From Reyranella sp. (GTDB taxonomy: Bacteria > Pseudomonadota > Alphaproteobacteria > Reyranellales > Reyranellaceae): a DNA stretch of 9,619 nt. Location of the stretch: contig JAKFVZ010000577.1 in the NCBI GenBank assembly GCA_021732965.1, positions 1 through 9,619 of the forward strand, given 5' to 3'. Under the pieces are notes generated by a model. It was not told the origin of the DNA. It ran no database searches and saw only the letters and a program-made list of their open reading frames with translations. Shown one piece after another: positions 1 to 5,454 of this stretch; the stretch's first letter is position 1; the number at the start of each line of letters is the position of its first letter. The position numbers and the translations under genes are program-made.

Positions 1-1
1 G

Positions 2-790
2 ACGCCCCGCGCCTACGCACTGAGCAGCGATGAGAGCGTCGTGGGCACTCCTTTCTATATAATGGAATACTGCGACGGGCGGGTGCTGTGGGACCCGACC
101 CTGCCGGACGTACCCAGGGAGGGGCGCCTCGCCATCTACCGCGCCAAGTTCGAGGCGCTCGCCCGGCTTCATCTCGTCGACTACGCCGCGCTCGGCCTGG
201 CCGATTTCGGCCGCCCCGGCAGTTATGTCGCCCGGCAGATCTCTCGTTGGGGAAAGCAGTACAAGGCGTCGGAAACCGAGAAGATCGAGTCGATGGACCG
301 GCTGTTCGAATGGTTGCCGGCCAACCTGCCTGCGAACGACGAGACCGTCCTGGTCCATGGCGACTTCCGTCTCGACAACATGATCTTCCACGCCAGCGAG
401 CCGCGGGTGCTCGGCATCATCGACTGGGAGATCTCGACACTCGGCGACCCGTTGGCCGAACTCGCCTACCTCTGCATGCTCTGGCGCACGCCCAAGGACT
501 GGAACGGCCTGCTGGGGCACGACCTCGATGAGCTCGGTCTGCCGACCGAGGCGGAGATGGTGAGTTACTACTGCAAGCTCGCCGGCCGCGCCGCTCCCGA
601 GCCCGCCCTGTGGGAATTCTACATGGCCTATAATCTGTTCCGCGTGTCGTGCATCCGCCAGGGCGTCTATGCGCGTTCGCTCGACGGCACGGCGTCGAAC
701 GTGCGTGCCGCGGAGTCCGGCAAGCTGGTGAAGCCGGCAGCCGATCTCGCGTGGTCGATCGTTGCCAACATGGGCGGAGCATCGCGATGA
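2..790 (+). CDS. APH-like phosphotransferase, ACAD10/11 kinase type (5' partial)
   Basis: The reading frame is open to the left edge, so the start codon lies outside; the GTG at position 41 is internal. The first visible residues run into GTPFYIMEY, which resembles the N-lobe/hinge part of the aminoglycoside phosphotransferase-like family. The catalytic loop HGDFRLDN is at 356-379, with the catalytic Asp and the metal-binding Asn both present. The downstream metal-binding Asp is in IIDWE at about 416-430, followed by the family-typical STLGDPLAELAYL. About 260 residues are visible; relatives have roughly 340-350, so some 80-100 N-terminal residues are missing. In bacteria these kinases usually sit beside acyl-CoA dehydrogenases, and the human ACAD10/11 kinase domains act on 4-hydroxyacyl substrates. 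A role in hydroxyacyl-CoA catabolism here is inference, not antibiotic resistance. The stop codon overlaps the TetR start, so the two are probably co-transcribed. Confidence 0.88.
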   Translation, partial: TPRAYALSSDESVVGTPFYIMEYCDGRVLWDPTLPDVPREGRLAIYRAKFEALARLHLVDYAALGLADFGRPGSYVARQISRWGKQYKASETEKIESMDRLFEWLPANLPANDETVLVHGDFRLDNMIFHASEPRVLGIIDWEISTLGDPLAELAYLCMLWRTPKDWNGLLGHDLDELGLPTEAEMVSYYCKLAGRAAPEPALWEFYMAYNLFRVSCIRQGVYARSLDGTASNVRAAESGKLVKPAADLAWSIVANMGGASR

Positions 791-1446
791 GCAAGCGCAA
801 GACGGTCGACGCCGGCGACGGACCGCCTGAGGCCGTGGACCGCGACGCACGTCCGCCGGTCGAGGCCATTCGTGCCGCGGCCTTCGCCCAGTTCGCGGAG
901 CGCGGCTATCCGGTCGTCACGGTGCGCGACATCATGAAGGCCTGCGGGCTCACGCAAGGCGCGCTCTACAATCACTTCAAGTCCAAGGACGAACTGCTGC
1001 ACGACATCATCGCCTCCACCCAGGGCGAGCTGGAGCGACTGTGCCAGCAGGCCGTGGCGGGGGCGGGAAGCGACTCGCGCGCGCAGCTCGCGGCCTTCGT
1101 GCGTGTCTATGTCATGCGGCATTGCCGACTGAGGATCGAGGCGCTGGTGGCGAATCGCGAGATCGGCTGGCTGGACAGCGCGCGCGTGGCCGACATACGG
1201 CGCAGCCGCCGCGCCATCCGCGACATCGTCGTGACCATTCTCTCGCAGGGAATAGAGCGCGGCGTGTTCGATCCGCCGCGTATCGAGGGAAAACACGATC
1301 TCAAGGCGATCGCCATGGCGCTGCTCGACCAGTGTACCCATGTCTCGATGTGGTACGGTCCGGGCGGCGACCTTGCGGAGGAGCAGATGGCGAAGCTCTA
1401 CACCGACATGGCGCTGCGGGTCGTCGGAGCCAGGCCGCAGGATTGA
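787..1446 (+). CDS. TetR/AcrR-family transcriptional regulator
   Basis: This 219-residue cytoplasmic regulator has a TetR N-terminal DNA-binding domain at residues 25-72. The helix-turn-helix is at about 44-64: TVRDIMKACGLTQGALYNHF, followed by the usual KSKDELL. The C-terminal ligand-binding half is all-helical and resembles the forms found beside fatty-acid and acyl-CoA catabolic genes. I chose the ATG at 787 because GGAG at 776-779 sits 7 bases upstream and the ATG overlaps the preceding stop as ATGA, the sign of translational coupling. A longer in-frame extension to 649 would lie inside the kinase gene and is not TetR-like. The first 22 residues are charged and probably disordered. It likely represses its own operon in response to an acyl-CoA or related ligand; the promoter lies off-window and I see no operator here. 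Confidence 0.93.
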   Translation: MSKRKTVDAGDGPPEAVDRDARPPVEAIRAAAFAQFAERGYPVVTVRDIMKACGLTQGALYNHFKSKDELLHDIIASTQGELERLCQQAVAGAGSDSRAQLAAFVRVYVMRHCRLRIEALVANREIGWLDSARVADIRRSRRAIRDIVVTILSQGIERGVFDPPRIEGKHDLKAIAMALLDQCTHVSMWYGPGGDLAEEQMAKLYTDMALRVVGARPQD

Positions 1447-1473
1447 AAGTCCGCCCAGCGGGAGCACGAAGGT

Positions 1474-2241
1474 ATGTTGGTTCGCGTCGGCGCCATGGTC
1501 GCGTTGCTGGTCTCGATCGTTGCCTGCATGCCGGGCACCGAAGTGGCCCCTCCGGCAGGTCGCGCCACGACCCTCGCATCGGCGCCCGGCGGCATCCCGG
1601 CGGCGCGCTGGCATGCGGTGCTGATTGCGGGCGACAACAACAGCCCGTCCTTCGACAACGGGATCGACGCCCTGCGTGACCGGTTGTCGGTCCGCGGCGT
1701 ACGGGACATCCGCATCCTGACCTCGGACCCCGCCCGAAATCCCTCGGCGGAAGTCGCCAGCGCCGCCAACGTCTCCAACGCTTTGCGCAATGCCGGCGGT
1801 GCGCAAGCGTGCTTCGCCTTCATCACGAGCCATGGCGACGAAACCGGTGTCGTGCTGCGGCAGGCCAAAGGGGTGATCGGGCCCGGCACGCTCGACGCCG
1901 CCCTGGACGCGGGCTGCGGCAACCTTCCGACGGTCGTCGTGGTCTCGGCCTGTCATAGCGGCATCTTCCTGACGCCCGGTATGCGCCAGCCCAACCGCGT
2001 GGTGCTGACGGCGGCGGCGGCCGATCGGGTCAGCTTCGGCTGCGGGGCCGGCGACCGTTTCACCTACTACGACCAGTGCCTGCTGCAGAACTTCGACGCG
2101 GCTTCGACCTGGGGCCAGCTGGCGCAGGCCACGAGGACCTGCGTGCAGAACCTCGAAAGGAGCATGGGCATCCGCAAGCCCTCCATGCCGCAGATTTTCG
2201 TCGGCGCTGCAGTTACCGATCTGCGGCTGCCAGGGCGCTAG
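1474..2241 (+). CDS. Legumain-like C13-family cysteine peptidase, predicted lipoprotein
   Basis: This 255-residue protein starts with a short lipoprotein signal peptide: hydrophobic residues 5-17 end in a lipobox, SIVAC, with Cys18 the predicted lipidated residue, so it is probably membrane-anchored and faces the periplasm. A Pro/Ala-rich linker runs from 19 to 45. The rest matches the bacterial form of peptidase family C13 (clan CD, the fold shared with caspases): a first strand WHAVLIAGDNN at 46-56, the catalytic His120 in TSHGDETG, and the catalytic Cys160 in VVVVSACHSG. The family-typical VVLTAAAADRVSFGCG follows at 176-191, then FTYYDQCLLQNF at 196-207. Besides the lipid and catalytic cysteines there are Cys113, 148, 190, 202 and 223, which could form disulfides. 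GGAG at 1461-1464 or GAAGG at 1468-1472 can serve as the ribosome site. It lies 27 bp after the TetR stop, probably in the same operon. The substrate is unknown. Confidence 0.82.
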   Translation: MLVRVGAMVALLVSIVACMPGTEVAPPAGRATTLASAPGGIPAARWHAVLIAGDNNSPSFDNGIDALRDRLSVRGVRDIRILTSDPARNPSAEVASAANVSNALRNAGGAQACFAFITSHGDETGVVLRQAKGVIGPGTLDAALDAGCGNLPTVVVVSACHSGIFLTPGMRQPNRVVLTAAAADRVSFGCGAGDRFTYYDQCLLQNFDAASTWGQLAQATRTCVQNLERSMGIRKPSMPQIFVGAAVTDLRLPGR

Positions 2242-2371
2242 CCCGTTCCTTCTGTCGTTTGACTCTCTCGGCCCCTGGCCCGGCCCAGCGTTTTCGCGGA
2301 GCCGCCTCGACTTTCGGGCAGGGCCCCAGCGGAGAGGCAAAACCACCCGAAGCAGATTCTCGACCGGACGC

Positions 2372-2397
2372 TGTCGAAATGAGGTGGGGCTGACGCA
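2372..2397 (+). promoter_or_regulatory. Candidate ECF42-type promoter upstream of the DGPF-sigma operon
   Basis: TGTCGA lies at 2372-2377, and 16 bases later is CGCA at 2394-2397. From memory, the promoter motif described for ECF42 sigma factors is TGTCGA at -35 and CG(A/T)C at -10, so the -35 part matches exactly while the -10 part matches at only two of four bases. The site is about 92 bp before the DGPF start, a plausible place for an autoregulated promoter. TGTCGA also occurs in coding DNA of this GC-rich window, so chance is a real alternative. Confidence 0.33.
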
Positions 2398-2452
2398 CAT
2401 ACTCCCGAGCGCCAATCGCCGCTCGGCCGGAGATGCCTCTCCGTCCTGACTC

Positions 2453-2460
2453 GAAAGGGA
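2453..2460 (+). promoter_or_regulatory. Ribosome binding site that sets the DGPF gene start
   Basis: GAAAGGGA lies 8 bases before the ATG at 2469. It supports this start over the in-frame ATG at 2433, which would add 12 residues unlike the family's N-terminus. Confidence 0.7.
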
Positions 2461-2468
2461 ATGTTCCG

Positions 2469-2828
2469 ATGCACTACATGCTCCTCTTCAACGAGACGAC
2501 CGAAGAACTCGGCAAGCGCACCGATCCGACGAAGGCGGATGCCTACTGGGGTGGCTGGACCGCCTACATGCAGGCCATTGCGCAAAGCGGCGCGATGGTC
2601 AGCGGCAACGGCCTCCAGCCGCCCGATGTCAGCACAACGATCCGGGTCGAGAATGGCAACCGCCATGTGGTCGACGGTCCTTTCGCCGATACCAAGGAAA
2701 TCCTTGGCGGCTACGTGATCCTCGACGTCGTCGACCTCGACGCTGCGCTCGAATGGGCGGCGCGCGCGCCGTGCGTGTCGGCCGGATCCGTCGAAATCCG
2801 TCCTGTGCTGCCGCCTCCGGCCGCATGA
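2469..2828 (+). CDS. YCII-related DGPF-domain protein, partner of the ECF sigma factor
   Basis: This 119-residue cytoplasmic protein belongs to the YCII-related/DGPF family, a dimeric alpha-beta barrel fold. It begins with MHYMLLFNE, the typical first strand. The signature VVDGPFADTKE is at 67-77, followed by ILGGYVILDVVDLDAALEWAAR at about 78-99, and it ends with the GSVEIRPV strand at 106-113. The length is normal for the family. Its stop overlaps the sigma factor start by 4 bp, which implies coupled translation. DGPF genes are the conserved neighbours of ECF42 sigma factors; the proteins are thought to be targets or accessory factors of that sigma, and their biochemical activity is not settled. 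No membrane segment or signal peptide is visible. Confidence 0.92.
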   Translation: MHYMLLFNETTEELGKRTDPTKADAYWGGWTAYMQAIAQSGAMVSGNGLQPPDVSTTIRVENGNRHVVDGPFADTKEILGGYVILDVVDLDAALEWAARAPCVSAGSVEIRPVLPPPAA

Positions 2829-4063
2829 TGGACGAGGAGCGCCGCGCCGCCGCCCGCGAAGCGGAGGCCGCGGCGCGATCCTCGTACGGCAAGCTTCTGG
2901 CGATCCTCGCGTCGCGCACGCGCGACATCGCCGCGGCCGAGGATGCCCTGGCCGATGCCTTCGCCGCCGCGCTCGCGCAATGGCCTCGCGACGGCGTGCC
3001 CGCAAACCCCGTGGGTTGGCTGATGACGGTCGCGCGCCGCAGCATCGGCCACGCCGCGGGGCGACGCCGGACGGCGGCCGCGGCAGAGACCGTGCTGCGG
3101 ATGCTGGACGAGGAACGCGACGAGGCCCGGCCTGATTCCTTCGGGGACGATCGGCTGGCGCTGATGTTCGTCTGCGCCCACCCCGCAATCGACGCCGAGG
3201 CACAGGCACCGCTCATGCTGCAGACCGTCCTCGGCCTCGATGCCGAACGGATCGCGGCGAGCTTTCTCGTGTCCGGAGCCACGATGGGCCAACGGCTGGT
3301 GCGCGCCAAGCGCAAGATCCGCGATGCCGGGATTGCCTTTTCCGTTCCCGATCCCCGCGAGGCGCCGGCGCGTATCGGTTCCGTACTGTCCGCCATCTAC
3401 GCCGCCTACGGCACCGCCTGGGAGGACGTTACGGGTGCCGACAGCAAGCTTCGAAGCCTGGCGACCGAATCGATCTGGCTCGCCCGGCTGCTCCGTCACC
3501 TGTTGCCGGACGATCCCGAAGTCATGGGGCTGCTCTCGCTGATGCTCCACTGCCAGGCGCGCAGCGCTGCCCGCCGCTCCGCGAACGGCGCGTTCGTGCC
3601 GCTCCATGAGCAGGACATGACGCTGTGGTCGCGAAGCATGATCGAAGAAGCCGAAACCCACCTGCGATCCGCCGCCCGCAAGGCCGCACCAGGCCGGTTC
3701 CAGACCGAAGCCGCGATCCAGTCGCTTCACGCCCACCAACGGATGACCGGCGAGCGCTTCGCCGAGCCGCTGGTGCACCTCTACGACGCCCTGGCCCGGT
3801 TTGCGCCGACGACGGGTGTGCTAGTCGCGCGCGCGGTCGCTCATGCCGAGTATGGCAATCCCGCAGCCGCCCTTGAGCAACTCGACCAGATTCCCAACGT
3901 AGCCCGCTACCAGCCGTTCTGGGCGGCGCGTGCCCGCGTCTCCTGGCTGTCGGGTGACGAGGACGCGGTCTGGACATCGGCAAGAAGGGCGGCCGGCTTG
4001 AGCAATGACGCCGGCGTGCGAGCCTTCCTGCTCGCCGGCGGATTTCGGGGAACGGCGCGCTGA
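2825..4063 (+). CDS. RNA polymerase ECF sigma factor, ECF42/DUF6596 type with C-terminal extension
   Basis: This 412-residue protein is about twice the length of a plain ECF sigma factor. Region sigma-2 covers residues 18-82: AEDALADAFAAALAQW and the family-typical GVPANPVGWLMTVARR at 57-72. A linker of about 35 residues leads to LALMFVCAHPAID at 111-123. Sigma-4 covers about 124-166, with IAASFLVSGATMGQRLVRAK as its helix-turn-helix. The remaining 230 residues form the helical, TPR-like extension of the ECF42 group, including HEQDMTLWSRSMI at 261-273 and GRFQTEAAIQSLHA at 290-303. No anti-sigma gene is adjacent; in this group the extension is held to control activity. I chose the ATG at 2825, which overlaps the DGPF stop; the adjacent ATG at 2828 is equally possible. 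Upstream in-frame sequence lies inside the DGPF gene and is not sigma-like. Confidence 0.92.
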   Translation: MMDEERRAAAREAEAAARSSYGKLLAILASRTRDIAAAEDALADAFAAALAQWPRDGVPANPVGWLMTVARRSIGHAAGRRRTAAAAETVLRMLDEERDEARPDSFGDDRLALMFVCAHPAIDAEAQAPLMLQTVLGLDAERIAASFLVSGATMGQRLVRAKRKIRDAGIAFSVPDPREAPARIGSVLSAIYAAYGTAWEDVTGADSKLRSLATESIWLARLLRHLLPDDPEVMGLLSLMLHCQARSAARRSANGAFVPLHEQDMTLWSRSMIEEAETHLRSAARKAAPGRFQTEAAIQSLHAHQRMTGERFAEPLVHLYDALARFAPTTGVLVARAVAHAEYGNPAAALEQLDQIPNVARYQPFWAARARVSWLSGDEDAVWTSARRAAGLSNDAGVRAFLLAGGFRGTAR

Positions 4064-4064
4064 A

Positions 4065-4092
4065 ATTCAGGTTGAGAGGGGCTCTGCTGAAT
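4065..4092. terminator. Weak candidate bidirectional terminator hairpin
   Basis: ATTCAG at 4065-4070 pairs with CTGAAT at 4087-4092, and inside it AGAG at 4075-4078 pairs with CTCT at 4082-4085 around a GGG loop. An asymmetric internal loop separates the two stems. It sits in the 43-bp gap between the convergent stops of the sigma factor and RidA genes. No T-run follows on either strand, so any terminator activity would be modest. Confidence 0.28.
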
Positions 4093-4106
4093 GCTCGATC
4101 GGCCTG

Positions 4107-4496
4107 TTACCCTCCGATCACGGCGGTGAAGTCGCAGGTCACCTGGTGCGGGCTGTCGCCCGAGAGCTGAAGCGTGTGACGGGCCGGGCGTGAGGCCTCG
4201 TCTGGGAACATCTTCACCCATTCATCGTTCAGCGCGGCGCGGCCGGTCGACGGTTGCTTCATCCAGAAATTGATCTTGATGATGTCGTCGGGCGTGCCGC
4301 CGGCGGCTTCGACGCACAGCTTGATGTGCTTGAAGATGTTGGTGACCTGCGCGCCGAGGTCGGGCGGGACGTTGCGCGTGCCGGGCTCGGTGCCGTTCAT
4401 GATGCTCGACATCACGATGTTACCGATGCGGCTGGCATTGGGAATCGGATTCTGGTGGCTGTAGCCCGGGTAGTTGACGCTTTTGCGCTTGGCCAT
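4107..4496 (-). CDS. RidA family protein (YjgF/YER057c/UK114)
   Basis: This 129-residue protein has the chorismate-mutase-like fold of the RidA family, whose archetype is a trimeric cytoplasmic deaminase of reactive enamine/imine intermediates. Family features in order are PNASRIGNIVMSS at 19-31, the helix DLGAQVTNIFKHIKLCVEAAG at about 46-66, DDIIKINFWMK at 70-80, and SRPARHTLQL at 102-111. Arg106 aligns with the substrate-carboxylate Arg of active RidA. The last strand reads QVTCDFTAVIG, with Thr where archetypal RidA has its late Glu, so this is probably a divergent subgroup whose substrate may not be the classic 2-aminoacrylate. The start is supported by AAGGGAG on the minus strand (4504-4510), 7 bases upstream. 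It is transcribed away from the crotonase and shares a 73-bp intergenic region with it, as catabolic RidA paralogues often do. Confidence 0.9.
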   Translation of the reverse strand: MAKRKSVNYPGYSHQNPIPNASRIGNIVMSSIMNGTEPGTRNVPPDLGAQVTNIFKHIKLCVEAAGGTPDDIIKINFWMKQPSTGRAALNDEWVKMFPDEASRPARHTLQLSGDSPHQVTCDFTAVIGG

Positions 4497-4520
4497 CGTT
4501 TCTCTCCCTTTCGAAGCGGC

Positions 4521-4553
4521 AGCATTGCATTTCCGACCGCCGGGGCAAATGCT
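4521..4553. promoter_or_regulatory. Imperfect inverted repeat in the ridA-crotonase divergent promoter region
   Basis: AGCATTGC at 4521-4528 is mirrored by GCAAATGCT at 4545-4553, giving 8 paired bases with a one-base bulge and a 16-base centre. It lies in the middle of the only promoter-bearing space for the two divergent genes (4497-4569), where an operator for a shared regulator would be expected. The arms are short and no regulator gene is adjacent, so this is suggestive only. I see no convincing -35/-10 pair in the gap. Confidence 0.25.
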
Positions 4554-4559
4554 CGCGTC

Positions 4560-4565
4560 AGGAGG
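4560..4565 (+). promoter_or_regulatory. Strong ribosome binding site of the crotonase gene
   Basis: AGGAGG sits 4 bases before the ATG at 4570. It decides the start of the crotonase over the ATG at 4474, which lies inside the opposite-strand RidA gene. Confidence 0.75.
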
Positions 4566-4569
4566 AACG

Positions 4570-5370
4570 ATGACCCAAAGCCAGACAGGTACGCTCGTCG
4601 ACTACGAGCGGAACGGCGAGATCGTCACCCTGACGCTCAATCGCCCGGACAAGCTGAACGCCTTCAACGACGAACTGGTCGGCGCGCTCTCGGACGCGCT
4701 GCACCGGTTCGACATGGAGGACGAGGCGCAGATCGCGATCATCACGGGTCGCGGCCGCGCCTTCTCGAGCGGCGCCGACGTGAAGCAGCGCCAGTTGCGC
4801 AGCCGCGAGGAGTTCATGCGGCTGGGCGGGCCGCAGGGGCGCGGGACGCACTCTGCCGACCTGCTCACAAAGTCGGTGAACTGGAAGCCCGTCATCGCCG
4901 CGCCGCACGGCTACGTGCTCGGCCTCTCGGTCGGCATCGTGCTCGAGTGCGACCTTATCGTCGCGGAGGAGGGCACGCGCTTTCAGATCACCGAGACGTC
5001 GCGCGGCCTCGGCGCGGGCCGCTACTGGGGCATCATGCAGTTCCGGGGCGGCGGCGCCTTCGCGATGGAGGCGGCCCTTGCCGGTCGCTATTTCACCGCC
5101 GAGGAGGCGTTCAGGGCGAACCTGATCAATCGTGTGGCGCCGAAGGGCAAATATCTCGACATGGCGCGCGAGCTTGCGCGCGACGTCGTGAAGAACCCGC
5201 CGCTCAGCGTACGCTCCACGGTGCGGACGCGGCGCTGGTACATGGACCGCATGACGCGCGAGATCATGCACCAGACCGCGCCCGAGCGGCTCTATCTGTC
5301 TGAAGACTTCCAGGAAGCGGCGCGGGCCTTCACCGAGAAGCGCAAGCCGGCCAAATTCAAGGGGCGTTGA
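4570..5370 (+). CDS. Enoyl-CoA hydratase/isomerase family protein (crotonase)
   Basis: This 266-residue soluble protein has the full crotonase domain. It opens with the family strand VTLTLNRPDKLNAFN at 19-33. The first oxyanion-hole segment is GRAFSSGADVKQ at 62-73; the second is HGYVLGLSVGIVLECDLIVA at 113-132. Of the two catalytic glutamates of classical enoyl-CoA hydratase, the second is kept as Glu142 in FQITETSRG. The first aligns by my eye with Gly122, inside LSVGIVLECD. A single-Glu site fits isomerases, other crotonase reactions or an altered hydratase, so the exact reaction is open. The C-terminus EKRKPAKFKGR is typical and helps close the CoA site. It acts on acyl-CoA thioesters, possibly together with the convergent acyl-CoA ligase. 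It is separated from RidA by a shared divergent promoter region and from the ligase by a large palindrome. Confidence 0.93.
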   Translation: MTQSQTGTLVDYERNGEIVTLTLNRPDKLNAFNDELVGALSDALHRFDMEDEAQIAIITGRGRAFSSGADVKQRQLRSREEFMRLGGPQGRGTHSADLLTKSVNWKPVIAAPHGYVLGLSVGIVLECDLIVAEEGTRFQITETSRGLGAGRYWGIMQFRGGGAFAMEAALAGRYFTAEEAFRANLINRVAPKGKYLDMARELARDVVKNPPLSVRSTVRTRRWYMDRMTREIMHQTAPERLYLSEDFQEAARAFTEKRKPAKFKGR

Positions 5371-5381
5371 GGCGAAGACCA

Positions 5382-5450
5382 TCAATGGAGCGCGCCACTC
5401 CAGTGGCGCTCATGAAGCTTGAGCGCCACTGGAGTGGCGCGCTCCAATGA
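5382..5450. repeat. Perfect 27-bp inverted repeat with self-palindromic arms, between convergent stops
   Basis: The arm at 5386-5412 is the exact reverse complement of 5420-5446, leaving a 7-base loop at 5413-5419. After one A/A mismatch (5385/5447) three more bases pair (5382-5384 with 5448-5450). Each arm is itself a hairpin: GCGCCACT and AGTGGCGC flank CC at 5392-5409 and flank GG at 5423-5440, so the 8-mer or its complement occurs four times within 49 bp. It fills nearly all of the 84-bp gap between the crotonase and ligase stop codons. A transcript from either strand would fold into a very stable hairpin, so it could act as a two-way terminator or mRNA-end stabiliser, but no T-run follows. 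It looks like a REP/BIME-type dispersed intergenic repeat; genome-wide copies cannot be seen here. Confidence 0.93.
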
Positions 5451-5454
5451 GGTC

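Larger units (their letters stand above)
2242..2468. other. Intergenic region between the C13-like gene and the DGPF gene
   Basis: This 227-bp gap holds no convincing gene. I see no strong intrinsic terminator after the C13-like gene: GC-rich tracts near 2269-2286 form only a 4-bp stem and no T-run follows. The notable parts are a TGTCGA hexamer at 2372-2377 and the strong ribosome binding site at 2453-2460. Confidence 0.6.

Noticed and set aside
41..790. Aminoglycoside resistance phosphotransferase
   Set aside because: The flanking motifs (GTPFYIMEY, STLGDPLAELAYL) are those of the ACAD10/11-type kinases, and the neighbours are catabolic.
667..2415. A 582-codon open frame on the minus strand across the TetR and C13-like genes
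   Set aside because: It lies opposite two genes with clear families, its translation is Arg/His/Gly-rich with no recognisable domain, and such frames are expected opposite genes with GC-rich third positions.
5386..5446. CRISPR repeat or insertion-sequence ends
   Set aside because: There is only one inverted pair with a 7-base centre, no regular spacers, and no transposase or target-site duplication beside it.
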